The position numbers and the translations under genes were made by a program. Source: Crotophaga sulcirostris (taxonomy: Eukaryota; Chordata; Aves; Cuculiformes; Crotophagidae). Taken from it: a stretch of DNA of 64,000 bases. Location of the stretch: positions 550,623 through 614,622 of the forward strand of contig VYZB01000240.1 of NCBI GenBank assembly GCA_013397455.1. The letters run 5' to 3'. The notes under the pieces are model-generated. The model ran no database searches, was not told the origin of the DNA, and was given only the letters and a program-made list of their open reading frames with translations. Shown piece by piece: positions 27,132 through 40,367 of the stretch; the first letter of the stretch is position 1; each line of letters begins with the position of its first letter.

Positions 27132-30100
27132 TTCTTTTCAGGATGTTTTTGCAAAAACAAAGATCTTTTGCACTGGGATGCCACTTTCCAGAAAGCTCTC
27201 TGCTTGTACACCCATCCCTGTCCCTGCTTCTCTCTCCCAGAATGCTCTCCTTGCTAGCACAGGCTTTGAGGAACCGCTGGCAGCCTCCTGGGAAAGGCAG
27301 CCACAAAGAAAGCAGGGTTTCGTGCTTGGCTGTTGCACACAAGTCCTACTGCGCTCCCCTGCTTGACAGGTCCCCTGTGGAGGAAAGCTTTTATCCACAG
27401 CCATGTCAGGAAGCAGGGAGCTTTGCAGCTGAGCAGCAGGTTGCTTGGTTTAGCACTAGCAAAGAGGTCAATACTTAGCTCGTGTGCATGCATTTCTTCT
27501 TGGCTCATGGAAACTCGTGTGCCATAGAGTGCCTTCTGGACTGCTCTAATCATTATCCCCCCTCCCCAAAAAATTACTCCATATATCTTCTCAAGGTGAT
27601 CGGTCAGGGCTCTGGCCTAATCAGACAGTTTCCCCTTTTTATCTCTCCTGGATCTGTCCAAGCAGCTCTGGAGTCCATCAGCCTTGTGATATCATACCTT
27701 GGCACGGCCCCCGCCTCTTTGTTTTTTGCCAGGATGAGCCCTGTAAACACTGGCAAGAAATCACAGCGGGCCCTGAGGGAAGCACTTTTTTCTTCCTCCC
27801 CTCCAGAGAAACAGCCCATCTTTCACGGCTCACACGGGATGCCAGGGAGGGAAAGGAGGAAACCGAGGCTGGAGGGAAAGCAGGAGGAAGGCTGGGCATG
27901 GAAGACCACGTCGTGTTTTTTTCTGGAATGATGGAGCGGTGAGGCCGACCTCGATAACTACGGAAAACAAATAAGCCCAGGGATGAAGGAGCCAGTTGGG
28001 TTCTCTGCCAGCCACTTGATTTTTTTTTTTTAATCTTTTATTTTGCTCTGTTTGTAGATGCATTTGTTGAAAAGGCTTTTCCTTGATGTGTCAGAAGGAT
28101 TGCAAAGCATGGGGCAGCCAACACCCAGCTGGGACCGGCCCTAAGCTGCCAGCCTTGCTCTCGTTCCTTAAGCAAATGAGGCTTTGGGGATTACAAGGCA
28201 TGTATCTTTCTGGTTGTTTCCTTTCCCTTGCCCTCTAGATAACTCCTGAGCCCAGCCTTTGTTCTCAGACCAATCTAACTGAGGGCAGCGATCTTGGAAA
28301 GATTAAATTTCTGAAAGTTTCTTGAAAATGATCCAGCTGATGGGTGGGCAGCCTTTGGGCAGGTGGAGGTGGGGGGTTTGGCTGCAGCCTGAGCCCAGCC
28401 CAACTTACCCCGGCATGGCAAAACCCACACAATGAGCAAACTAGAACCCATCAAGAGGTTGCAGGATGCACAAGATAATGTGGAGGGAGGTAAGCCATGC
28501 TCCTCTCATCCCAATCATGCCAATGCTGCCATGTGATGCCCCTTTATGCATTCATATTAAAGAACAGGGAACCATGGCCTGATGCCAGTGCAGATTTTGG
28601 CCCATGGGATCACACCAGGAGCCTGTGCCACCACTGGAATGTTCCTCACCTCAAGTCTCCTGCAGCTGGAGAGACCTCAGAGATGCCTACAGGACAATTG
28701 CTTTCACCTGCCAACCTTCACAAGCCTTGCAAACAAACATCCTGCAAGGGAGAGAAGAAAAGGGGAAAAATCCAAACCTCTAAGCACAATGAAGATTGTA
28801 TTATAAACAAACCTCTGAGAACACTCAGGAACAGGGATGATTAACATCCCTTAACCAGGAAGGTTAGGGTGGAGCAGGAGCAGGGGGAAGGGAGACACAA
28901 CACCCTCCTGCGGGTCCCACCTTCCCACCTAATCCCCTCGTTGCCATCTGGCAGATTTACTGGCCCCAGTAACGTTGCTCCCACCGATATAATGAGGAAT
29001 TGCAGGCTGTGCTATATTTCCTCATGAATTTCACTTCCCTGCCAGAAAAGTTCAGGGCTGGGTCACACTTTTATATATATTTATGTACGATATACATATA
29101 TATATTTCATCTTCCAGGTGATTTCCACCTTTCCCGATCTAAAGACTCATTCATCCTCATGCTGCCTACTCAACAGTTTTTTCACCCCACTTCCAGCTGG
29201 GGAACGCAAATTCAATCAAGCTAAGCCCTGCCTAACAGGGTTGAATAGAAGAGAGGTGGGAGCTTTGGACTTCAAATGGCCTTGTCACTCCTTCCCCACC
29301 ACAGGCATGATCAACCTTCACAGGGTCATGATCACAAATGGACATGCATCAGCATCCTCAATCACTCATCTCCAAGCTTCTACTGTGCTAATTTATCCCA
29401 TGCCTATGTCCATCATCCCAGCTCAAGGCAGGATGCTGAGAAGCATAGACGGAAGATTTAGAGGGGTACCCATCATCACGTACCTGTCACTCCTTCCAGG
29501 GCTGGATTGGTGTTTGTGCTGCAGAAGGGATGGCCAACAGCCGCTGTGCCAGGGTCAGCAGTGACAGGGACCTTGGACAAACTAAGCTGCAGCAGAAAAG
29601 CAAAGAGTCATTTGCTCTAAATCAGCTCTGAGTTTGCTTCCTACCATCACCACCTATTCTCAGAGCAGTGCCTGCTTTTAGGAAGAGAGGGGAGAAATGA
29701 GTTTTTTCCTCTCCATTGGGGTTACAGGATGGGAACACAGGGAGAGAGAGGTTCCAGAGGACACAGCTGTCCCAGGCAGACAACAACCACTAAAACCCCT
29801 GGGTATAAAGTGACAAAAAGCCTGTGAACAGCTGCACAGTGCACAGCCTGAGCTGTGGCACTGCTGCTCCTTCATCTCCAGCTCAGATGTGGTTTTGTAG
29901 TCCCATTTCACCTGTCTTGCAGGAGGAGGGCAGAAAGGAGAAACCCAAACAGGTGGAAATCACCTTTTCCCTTCATCCTGCATCTGCACTGTGCATCCCC
30001 CTCCACCTTTGCTGTACCCACCTCTGACCTTCCTCTCTTTGCAAACACATTCCCTTGAAGCTGCGGTTGTTTTGGGAGAGGCAATTGTCCAGGCCAGGAG

Positions 30101-31334
30101 TTCAGAAAACCACCTCATCCCACAGACTAAAATTCACCTGAACAGTGGAGCTGTTTTCTCCAGAAGGCTCCAGGCTGCTATGCCCGGCAGCAGGCATCCC
30201 GGGATGGTCTCAGCTTCATTGTTTGCATCCCTTGTGCACAGAGTGTGACCATGGTCAAGCTGTCCTGCTGAAGTAAGAGGCGACCGAGTGCCTTCTTTTG
30301 GGACAAGAAGCCATAAAATGAGTTTCTATGTGAATTTTGTAATGAATAAATACTCCTAGCCCTGTCATTTATGAAGGACTCTCTTCTCATGCTTAACTAA
30401 GAGGTCTGGCAGGAGCCTGCTGATGTAAGCACTGCTCCTCATGTCTTAAGGTTTTAGGGCTCTAATTCTGGGCTCAGCCTGTAGAGAAACACGCCGCCTT
30501 TGCTGATGAAGGATTTTCCCAGGTCCTTTCTGTAGGTCACCCTATTTTATAACCAGGAATTGCTATTCTGAAAAGAAGATAGTCAAACTCTGGGAGAAGG
30601 TAAAGCCCATAAGCACTCAGGCAGGCACATGTTGGTTGAGCATCCAGGGGAGCTCCCACCCTACTCCAGGGTGCAGGGGTAGTCAGATGGCCCCATGTAG
30701 TTCTGTTTCATATGACCCAGGGGTTTGTAGAAAATGTCAGACACAATACTCACAGGTCTCCTCTCTCCTTGCTCAGAATTAACCACACCTGCCTGCTAAA
30801 GGCATGTACAATTTATCCACAGGACTCGCCATTTGAAGAACAGGTTTGTTCATTTGCCTGGACACAAATAGGCTTTTGAACCTGGATTTCAGCAATTTTC
30901 TCCCTTTAGCTCTCAAGAAAAAGCAAGCTTGGCATAATTGCATATGGTTGTGTCTTTATAAGGTGTTGGTTTCCCATATCCAGCATTTGAGGAACTCTTA
31001 TTCAATGGTATTTTCAACCTTGCCTGCTGTCTCTTTCCTGTCAGCATTGAACAAGAGGTGATTTTGAGATGAATCTTTGTATTGTTTCCTGTGCCAGTGA
31101 GATGACTTGCTTTTCTTGCTCGCAGCTGGGAGACCTGATGGAGCCAGTCTGGAGAGACACCCTCACTCAGGTCACTGCCAGCATCCCTGTTCCCCAGCTG
31201 AGACAATGAGGCCGGTCCACATGTGTCCTGCACACCCCAGACAGCCTGACTGCCCTGCCAGTCCAAACTGGGAGGAGAACCTTCATCCCATTGCCAGTCC
31301 AATGCATGACCAAGGTACATCAGACTGGAGATTC
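27132..31334. other. Intergenic sequence, no gene recognised
   Basis: Between two CR1 tails I see only unique-looking sequence, a T-run at 28020-28031 and an AT-rich alternating tract at 29072-29106. No coding exon or RNA gene is supported. Confidence 0.6.
29072..29106 (+). repeat. AT-rich alternating tract
   Basis: Two TATATATA blocks are separated by a GTACGATATACA spacer. Confidence 0.85.
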
Positions 31335-31760
31335 AGGATCTGGAGCACAAGTCTTATGAGGAGTGGCTGAGGCAACTGAGATTATTTAACCTGGAGAAAA
31401 GGGGGCTGACGGGAGACCTTATGCTCTCTACAATTACCTGAAAGGAGGTTGTAGCAAGGTGGGTGCTGATCTTCTCTCCCAAGCAACAAGTGATAAGACA
31501 AGAGGAAACAGCCTTAAATTGCACCAAAGGAGGTTTAGATTGGATACTAGGGAAAATTTCTGCACTGAAAGAGTGTTGAAGCACTGGAACAGGCTGCCCA
31601 GCGAAGTGGTAGAGTCTCCTTCCCTGGAGGTATTAAAAAAACGTGTACAGCTGACAATTCATGACATGGTTTAGTAGGCTTGGTGGTGGTGGGCTCACTG
31701 TTGGACTGGATGATCCTAGAGGTCTTTTCCAACATTAATGATCCTATGATTCCATAATTC
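31335..31760 (+). mobile_element. CR1 LINE 3' fragment (about 425 bp)
   Basis: This copy begins further 5' than most, with TGGAGCACAAGTCTTATGAG and a GGAGAAAAGGGGGCTGACGG block. It then passes through GGAACAGGCTGCCCAGCG and CTTTTCCAACATTAATGATC to degenerate terminal octamers. The subfamily differs from the copies at 26930, 33022 and 38467: it has the CTTAATGATT-type ending. Confidence 0.93.
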
Positions 31761-33021
31761 TCAACATCACAAGGAGAAGCAGTACGCCTCCAGTCCTGAG
31801 CTTTGGCACTACTGGAAAATCCTCAAGAGGTGATGCAGGATGCTCGTCACGGCTTCCACATCACGGGGGACAGGCAGGAGAGCTGAGGCACACGACAGAG
31901 TTGTACCCTCTTGGCAGCAGGAGAGGCAATAAGAAACCAGCATTTCTGGCTGATTCCCTGCCATAACCTATGTTGTCCTGTATTTTCATGACCACATTCT
32001 AGACCACGGAAACCTGGATCGCACTCTTTAGGAGGGGAAGGAAAGGACTTGCTGTACTTGAGGCACTCCAGCTCCTTCATGAGAGGGGTTGTCAGATTTT
32101 TTTAAAGACACTCTTTTTAAATACAAGGTTGTTGCCCTGAAAGGGCTGTCAGACCCTTTGCCTGTCCAAACACCATCCCTGAACAAGTCGCACGCCTCTT
32201 CACCAGAGGCTGTCTCTAAGCTGCCTTTTTCCCACAATTTCAGAGTTTTACAGTCAGCGTTCCTCATTTTCTATGTCATTAATCTCCATGGGCCCCAACT
32301 CCAAGCAGGCTGGAAGCCAAATCCTGCCAGACAGGTTCCAAGTGAAATCCAAGTTGTCTGGAAAAGAAGAAAATTCAACCAAAAATTTGAAAAGCACATG
32401 AACCGTGTGTTGGCTCTTACCAACTGCCCGGCAGGGCAAGCACGAGGCTGCTCAAGCCAACAGATGGTTTTAGTGGCAGTCAATGTGCCTTTTCCCATTC
32501 CACTTGCCTTTTCCAGCAACCAGCCAAAACAGAAAATGTTCATCTGGGATAAAATCTTTAATTTTGCCCAAGAGAAAAAGAAAACCTATCAAAACTACAT
32601 TATTTTTAAGTTTCTGAAAGAAGATTTTCTTGCTTTGAGAGCTGCTGTTGAGCACTGTCAGCCAGTGCATTTTTCACAGTATTTTTTTCAGTGATTTTTA
32701 ATTTCCCCTGGCACTTGTTTGAGCAGCTCTGCTGTGAAACTTCAGTTCCCTGAGGTCTCAAATCTGAGGATGAGACAGGCAACACCTCTTTCAGACAGGG
32801 CAAGGAGAAAAAAGAAACGTGTCCTGTGGGAGGACAAGGGGCGAGAACAAAAACTTTCTTACCTAGACATCTTCAGAGATGTCCTACTGCCCTCAACAAC
32901 AGCCCTTTCCCCAGCTTCTACAGGTTGTCCATGCAGTTTCTCTCTGCTCCGGAGCATGAGTCTCATCACTGCAGGAATAAGACTGTTCTTTAAAGATGAA
33001 AGAAGGGATTAAGCTGATTAA
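31761..33021. other. Intergenic sequence, no gene recognised
   Basis: The stretch separates two CR1 tails. A 201-codon plus frame (32089-32694) spans much of it but shows no signal, domain or splice context, so it is not called. Confidence 0.55.
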
Positions 33022-33235
33022 GCTGATTTAGATGAGATATAAGGATGAAATATTTTCCTGTGAGGGTGGTGAGGCACTGGCACAAGTTGCCCAGGGAAGC
33101 TGTGGCTGCCCCATCCCTGGAGGTGCTCAAAGCCAGGTTGGATGGGGTTTTGAGCAGCCTGATCCATGGCAGGGGGTTGGAACTGGATGATCTTTAAGGT
33201 CCCTTCCAACCCAAACCATTCTGTGATTCTATGAC
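33022..33235 (+). mobile_element. CR1 LINE 3' fragment
   Basis: The copy has GAGGCACTGGCACAAGTTGC, CCCATCCCTGGAGGTGCTCA, GGTTGGAACTGGATGATC and CCCAAACCATTCTGTGATTC. It is a short 5'-truncated CR1 tail in the same orientation as its neighbours. Confidence 0.93.
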
Positions 33236-36200
33236 TCACCTCTCCTGCAAGCTGCCACTTTTTTTGCTGTTACCCTAAATCTGAGATTTTACGCAAGAGG
33301 TCTGGTATTGGGAAGTCATTTGTTCTCATGGGTCTTTCCAACATCTCCACATTGACATGGTGGCCCTCAGGGCTTTGCTCAACCTCTTCCCAGACTGCTC
33401 AGCATACGCCAATGCTGCTTCACCTGCCCAGCTGGCGATGCTGGCTCCCCTTCGGTGAGGGCTGAGCAAGTTACCTGCTGGCTGCCCTGCCAGTGAACTC
33501 GGGAAACAAACTATGTTGGACCCCAAGACAAAAATCAAGGCGCTGTGTTTTTTGACTAAGGGGAGGTTGGGAGCCACAACGTTGCGTGTTTGTGTGTTGT
33601 TTTCCTCCCTCCAGAAACAAACGCCAGCGCGGTTCAACTAGAGGAGCTGTATGGTGCTGCACCAGGAATAAATTGCTAAACAGACCAGCAGCACCATCGT
33701 GTTGAGCCGGGATCCTTAGGAACAAGGGCTCTGACAGCCTGTGGCGCGATCCATCGTGCCTCTGCGCCAGCTCTCTAAGAGCAAGTCTGAGATACGATTC
33801 AGAGGAGCCCTAATGAAATCTGCAGACACTCTACTGCTCTGGTTGGATTGCTCTTCCTTCTCCCCACTCCCCCGTAAGCCTCTTCAAAACAGAGCTTGGA
33901 AGCGGCCTGTGATACTTAAGTCCTTAAGTCCTGCCTTTCTCAACTCACAAAGGAAACCAAAAGGAATTGTTTTGAAATAACAGTGCAAATCAAATTACCC
34001 ATCGCAGATAAGGGGGAGAGAGGTCAAATATGAAAAGGCTTTAGATGAAAGAAGAATTAGCCTGCAACCCACAAGGAATAACTCAAGTCAAGTCTCATTT
34101 TCAGCACCCCCAGAATCTGGCGCAACAGAGGTCCCTAATGAAGTCCAACAGATAAACCTGGCCAAGACAATTTGTTATACGGCCGAACACAGAGCCATTT
34201 CACCAACCACATGCTAAGCATCAACCGTCCCCTAGAATGGGAAAAGTATATCAACGTATTAGAAGCCATCATCAATCAGCCCAGAGGAAACCAAGCAGCC
34301 CTGATCAGGTTCCAGCCCGAGCTATGGGAAGCCACTCTGTGGTTTGAGTTTGCAGATATTCGGCAGCTTCATGTGCACCTCCTCCTCTTTCTTCCTCCTG
34401 AGCTGCATCCCTTGGAGGTGGGGTTGGGGACCTGGCTGCCCCAGCCCGCAGACATCCCCAGGGCACCCAGGCTGTAAAGATCTGCAGGAGGGGGAAGTTG
34501 CAGACCCTCTCCTCTTGGCTGCTCCAGCATTTGCCCGGCACTCCCCAGACTTGGCAGGGTTATTGATGGTCTTGGGGCACGCCTGGGACTCCCAGTGGAG
34601 CTTTTCCACCGTCTCCGCTTCAACTTTCCTCCCTTTCAGAGAAAAAGTTCTCTCCACCTTTTTTTTTTTTTTTCCAAAGACATATTTTATCCCGTTTGGT
34701 CACAATCTTCCTTCTCTCAGAGCACAGCAGAAAACAATTTGAGACCAGATCCAACACAGCCCTACCAAGGCTGGCCTTGGCTCAGGGACCAGGCGGGGAC
34801 CCTCATCAGTGCTGAGACCCACCTCTTGGATAAATAGGCTCCAGAAATTCCTGTTGCTCACCACCGAATGAACCCAGCCAGCTAAAAGGCAGCTGCTAAT
34901 CTTGCACTGGCTGTATTATTCACGGGGATTGGGGAGGATTTCAGCAATTGCTCTATGCAATGGTGAAGGAGAGTGGTTTTCTTTTTTTTCTTTCTTTTTC
35001 TCCTTCAAAATAAAATACGTAATTGAAGGGTGAAATTCTGAAAGCTTTGTCAAGGACTCTGGATATTTAATCACCTTTAAAGTCCCAGCATTGCTCCTCA
35101 TTCTCTTCTTGATTTAATGGGAAACAGGTCTCTCATTCCTGCAGACCCTCTGAGACTGCTGACCATTTGATAAGTGTGCCTTGACAGACCACAAACACAA
35201 ATGCTCTATGTACCCGCATCCTCCAAAATACAGTAAAAACCTTTTCCTTTTTTTAAAAAAATGCATTGAAATTTCAGATTCCAAACCTTTCCCCCCTTGG
35301 GGTAGGAGAACGAATAAATGAAAAAAAGTGAAAAACTAAATTAAAATAATAAATAAAAAATAAATTAAAAAAATTAAACCAACTCAAAAGGTCCATAATG
35401 AAGCAGATGAAGGGCAGGCACATGTCTGTGGCTGGGGCACAATGATGCTCCGTGTGATCAGACCTGTATGTATGGGAAGAAATGTTTTTCCCCATCACTG
35501 TCATGCAGGACTGAGCTTTTGGGGTGGTTTTGCCTAAAAACCCCATACACTCCTTTCAGAGAAGCAGCAGCTTGGCTGGGTAGAGAGGTCCTGCAGCAGG
35601 GGAACAGTGTGGGCCACCACCTTTCTTCAGGACCTGTCCTGCTACATCCTGTTATTGCTACTGCAGCATTTAATGTGCTTTAAATGAGGGGAGGGAGGTT
35701 CACTTTTACCTTGTGGATGGATTTTCAGAAGATACCTGGTCCACCGTTGCAGTTCCCCCAGGCCTGAAAAGCAGAAGTATTTCTTGAAATCTATTTTTCA
35801 TGCTGAGACCCCGGCGCAGCTGTCACACTGTTGAGTTTAACACCCCCTGCTCGCTGCATTGCGTCAGGTTTACGGCCACGCGTTTGTGGTGAGCAGCGAG
35901 CCCAGAGCACTTCAGGTGAGATTAAGGCAGCTCTGGATTGTGGATGCATTTGCAGGCCCGACACGTCAACACTCACAGACCAGGTCCTGCACTCCAGCAA
36001 GCTGCACGCCTGGGGCTGGACCAGGAGGTTTTAACTTGGTGGATTTGGAGAAGGCAAAAGTATTGTTGCAGATGCAGATAATCAGGTACCCCAGGTCCTG
36101 GGGACACCAAAGGAAGCCCTGTCGCAGGCTGCCCTCCAAAACATCCAGCCCAGCACTTTTAAACAGCCTCCCTCCATCATCCTAATTTGTAGGATCTCAA

Positions 36201-38466
36201 AACCACCACTCAGCAAATGAATATTTATCATAGCCCAAAGTGCACATTTGGCTTTGCAGAGCGAGACCTGGGGTTTCTTAAAGGATTAGCAGCCTCTGAC
36301 AAATGCTCTGCACAGACACAAATTGTATTTGAAGCACCCCCCAGCCACCCCCAAAATAATCCCTATTCCTCAAAGCTGGATAACTGGTGGTAGGATTTCA
36401 CCCCTGTGGATGAACTCCCTCAGCTCCTGGAAGACCTTCCCAACCTTCTGCCCAGAAAAGCCCTCGCATTTCTTCCCAAAGGAGGTGTCCCCACACTCCA
36501 AACTGTGCTGGCACATGTTACACTCAGCTTTCACCCCCATGTCTCCTGCAGTCCCAAAGCAAGCCCCATCCCTGGGCTGTCACCCTGCCTATAAACACAG
36601 GCTCTGCCTGCTCAGATCTTCCCAGGTTACAGCGGGAGCAGCAGGCGATGCTCGCTGTCCCATGGGGTTGTGCCACTATTGCTGCCATGGGCAGGGACGA
36701 GGGCTCATGCATTGCCCTCACATGTGGGCAGGACATTGTACAGGATTGCACTTCTGGTCCTCTTGCCATCTTTGACTGCAATGGCTTAGGTGGGCTTTGG
36801 CCATGAACAACTTTGCCTCTTTCCCAGAGGCACGTGCATTCTGACAGCCTTGTCTATGTGCACCACATACCCTTTGTGGGTGGTTGCACCTTCACCCTGG
36901 CCATCCTGCATTGGGGGTCTGAGCTGCTTAGAGCCCGTTGGTGGATGATGCTCCCCATGCATGCAAAGGATGGCAGCTAGCACATGAGGTGGCAGCGATG
37001 CTCCCACCAGCACTAGTTTTCCCACCATCACCAGTTTTCCTGTGTGCTCTCCCCTACACCTTCCAACTGGTGCCCTGCAGACACCTAAACATCCACCTGC
37101 TATTCCCACCTTCCGTCCATAGAGCCCAGAACTGCCCAGCTCCTCACACCACCTTGCCGAGCAGATGGGCTGACATGATGTCCTCGGAGATGATCCTTGA
37201 GCACAGAAGGTTCATTTGACAGGAGCAAGAAGAGAGCATCCAGGCCCATAGAAGGAAAGGTGATTTTCTCCTTGGCTAATTGCTTGGGATTGCCAATGGC
37301 CTAACAGCTACAAGTGTGTTCCTAGACTATCTCTAACTCCTCTTCCCTGCTTCCTGTACTCAGAAGGCCAGGACACTAAGCTGAAGGCTGCTCTCCAGGG
37401 CAGACGGTATCAGGTTTGTTCCCTTTCATGCCAGGGTTTCATGCAGCAGCTCCCACACAATGGGCAAGTCCACTCTGCAGAGGTACCCGACCCTTTGCTT
37501 AAATGGGAGCCCTAGGGACTTGCCCTCTCCATCCAGAAAAGATATCAGAACTGACGTGTAGCTGCTTGCCTTGTAATCAGAGATCAGAGGACACTTCCAG
37601 CTAACACACATGGAGAAGCTTGATTGTAGATGGTTCAGTGGGCTCCAGGGACGACACAGAGGCCCAACAGAAGGAAACCTAGTCTGAATGAGACCACGGA
37701 AGTAAAACGGTGGATCTGATTAACTGATTTGAACTTGAGCGCAACAACTGAGAACCTCTCCTGAGCCACAGACAACATGGGCAAGTGTGGAGGATCTGCT
37801 CCAATGGGGCATGGACATGATCTGTGGGTTTGATGGAGAGCTTCCCACCCAGCCTGCACAACTGGGCAGAGCAGAACCAGACAATCAGGAATGGAAAAGG
37901 GACTTACCCTGGTGGTGAAGGACTTCTGCTGGAGGGACACACACCACAGTCCTGAGGATACAGGTACCATGTGAGATGGCAACAAGGATCTCTGGGACTC
38001 ACGGCTGGCTCCTGCTGAATCAGCCTGAGAACAAGCAGGTCCAGACCCAGCTGTCTTCAAAGCCCTCGGGCTGCAGCGAAGTAAAGCACCGAGAACCCCA
38101 CAAGGCAGAACAGAGCCCAACACACAATGTCAATTTTTCCCATTGATTTTCCTGGTTTTCCCTTGGTGTTGTTTTTTGGGAAAAATTCAGCTGCTCTCAC
38201 GGACTTCCTGCTGGAAATCCAGTTTGAGTGGGAGACTGGGAGCTGATCTTTTTTTTATTCAACAATCCTTACAGGCAGGCACTTGGAGCAGCAGGGAAGG
38301 CAGGAAGAAGCTCTAACAGTTGACCTACCATGGACATCCTGACATATACACAAGCATCTTCTGACCAAAAAGGTGCTTTGGCTCCCTTCCACAACACCAA
38401 GAAAATGTTTTGCTTAAAGCAGACAGAATATGACAAAAATATGACAAAATATGATGAAATGGGGCC
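33236..38466. other. Intergenic sequence, no gene recognised
   Basis: This lies between two CR1 tails and before the 3' end of HDAC4. It has an A/T-rich low-complexity block at about 35310-35375 and T-runs at 34660-34674 and 34983-34997. No coding, RNA or repeat family was recognised. Confidence 0.6.
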
Positions 38467-38900
38467 TCGAGGATGAAGCACCTCCCATACAAGGAGAAGT
38501 TGAGAGAGTTGGGATCGTTCAGCCTGGAGAAGAGAAGGCTCCAGGGAGACCTTAGAGCAGCCTCCCAGTACTGAAAGGGGCTCCAGGAAAGCTGGGAAAG
38601 GGGCTCTTTATCAGAGAGTGCAGGGACAGGATGAGGGGGAACAGCTTTAAACTGAAAGAGGGTAGATTTGGATTAGATATTTGGAAGAAATGTTTTCCTA
38701 TGAGGATGGGGAGGCACTGGTACAGGTTGCCCAGAGAAGTGGTGGCTGCTCCATACCTAGAGGTGTTCAAGGTCAGGTTGGATGGGGCTTTGAGCAACCT
38801 GAAACAGTGGAAGATGTCCCTACCCTTGGCAGGGGGTTGGAACTGGATGACCTTAATAAGGTCCCTTCTGACAAAAGCCATTCTATGATCTATGATTCCA
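38467..38900 (+). mobile_element. CR1 LINE 3' fragment next to the HDAC4 3' end
   Basis: The copy starts near GATGAAGCACCTCCCATACA, with AGCCTGGAGAAGAGAAGGCT, GAACAGCTTTAAACTGAAAG, ACAGGTTGCCCAGAGAAGTG and a CATTCTATGATCTATGATTC end. It lies about 60 bp beyond the inferred HDAC4 cleavage site and is antisense to that gene. Confidence 0.93.
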
Positions 38901-38978
38901 TTATATCACACCGAAGGCACCAGATGAAAAGAAGATCAGCAACAGAAACCAAGGTGGTACTATAATTAACTTTTTCTT

Positions 38979-38984
38979 TTTATT
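38979..38984 (-). terminator. HDAC4: Probable distal HDAC4 polyadenylation signal AATAAA
   Basis: The minus strand reads AATAAA here. Downstream on the same strand (about 38957-38935) is a U/G-rich stretch containing TTGGTTTCTGTTGC, a suitable downstream element. No other HDAC4-sense hexamer follows before a CR1 insertion that starts about 60 bp further on. The call is inferred from sequence signals only. Confidence 0.65.
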
Positions 38985-38988
38985 TACA
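38981..38988 (-). promoter_or_regulatory. Pumilio-type TGTAAATA motif overlapping the poly(A) signal
   Basis: In mRNA orientation the sequence TGTAAATA fits the Pumilio consensus TGTANATA, and its last four bases form the start of the AATAAA signal. It was the only such match I found in the sense direction of this UTR. The motif is short, so binding is a suggestion only. Confidence 0.3.
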
Positions 38989-39429
38989 CCACAAGAATAA
39001 CAAGTTGTCATAATGTGGTACAAAATACTGGACTCCTAATAAAGTTGAAATCGAAGTTGGTACTGTCAGAGAAAGACACCATTGGCCAGTAAAAAAAAAG
39101 AGAGAGAGAGAAAAGAAAAGAGAAAATAAAACAAACAAAAACCCCAAAAGAAAACAAGAATGAGAAAAATATTCCAACTCCACCAAGTAAAAGAAAGGAC
39201 CATCAGAAAACTTAGCACAGAGAATGCTACCATCACTTAAAGTAGGGTCCATACAGTAAGAGTGAAATTGTGTCTAAATTACAGCGTAAACCGGTAGCTG
39301 CTACCAATGGTGACATCATACTGAGCATGTATAGGTATAAAGTAGAATATAATATAGTTACAACTTTTTGATACTACATATCTGTAATAAGCTCTTGGGT
39401 GAATAATGTCTCAACCCCTCCCCCCCACT

Positions 39430-39453
39430 TTTATATATATATTATATATATAA
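39430..39453 (+). repeat. AT dinucleotide tract in HDAC4 3' UTR
   Basis: Two blocks of TA units are separated by one TT step; the tract can fold back on itself. Confidence 0.9.
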
Positions 39454-40120
39454 GTTTGTCATCCTCATAAATTGGAAAATAGCGCCTCCACTATGGAGCA
39501 CAGAAAAGTGTTAATTTATTTTCTTTCAATAGGATACTTTTTCATCAATATCAAAGACAAAAGTGAAGATGAGCTGAGAACGAGCTCAACTTCGTGACAA
39601 TGAAGAAACATGTTTTCCTTTCGATGTAAAGTCTCGTTTTAAACCACAGTGCTGCACAGTACACGACTGTTTAAAGTGAAACCTAGCAATAATACATCAT
39701 GTAAAAGTAATTTTAAAAACAGTTAACGCAGCTGTGCTGAAGAGTTAATTCTTTAAAGTCCTCGCCATTCACCTCCTTAGAATTAATGACTACATGTGGT
39801 GACAAAGGGTTGCATCCAACCTCCCCACCCAGCCGAGAAATCAAAATAAAATACCAACCAAATTAAAAGGAAAAAAATAAGAATGACACAGGCAGTTTAC
39901 TTTGTGTGTTCTGCGTAGTTTCCCTAAAAACACTGTTTCCACATAAATACAATAAACTCTATTATTGGTAAGTCACAAGTGCTAGATAAACGTCTTTTTC
40001 TTCTTCTTAAAATGAGCAATGTTTAAGTAATCCTTTTTATTTACTCTTTTTTTAACAATAAAAAGCACAATTGCTTATTAAGTTCAGTAAGATGCAAAAA
40101 AATGTTCCCACTTTCCTTCC

Positions 40121-40160
40121 TTTGTGTGTAGCTGTGTGGGTGCGCGCGCGTGTGTGTGTG
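40121..40160 (+). repeat. Alternating GT/GC tract in HDAC4 3' UTR
   Basis: The plus strand has GTGTGTA, then GTGTGGG, GCGCGCGCG and GTGTGTGTG. In mRNA sense this gives CA and CG alternation. Confidence 0.93.
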
Positions 40161-40367
40161 ACAACAACGTCCCAACCTTTAGTCTCCGCAAATGCCACGA
40201 GAGGAAAAAAAACGAAAACAAAAACAAAATCAACCCCCAAAAAACCAAAACCACAACTTTTTTTTTTTTTTCATTTTCAAAGCTGCCAAGTTTGGCGTGC
40301 AAAATCTGTATACAATATAAAGACATGCCAACCTTACAGACCATGCAACCTCAAGGTGTAGGAAACT

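Noticed and set aside
31459..31674. Plus frame with a QRRFRLDTRENFCTERVLKHW-like sequence
   Set aside because: This is translation of a CR1 3' tail, which is non-coding in the active element.
32089..32694. 201-codon open frame on the plus strand
   Set aside because: Not recognised as any family; lies between two CR1 tails without promoter, splice or poly(A) context.
34172..34477. 101-codon plus frame beginning in unusually balanced, coding-like sequence
   Set aside because: The first 45 residues look protein-like, but no family was recognised and the frame soon becomes low-complexity. Not called.
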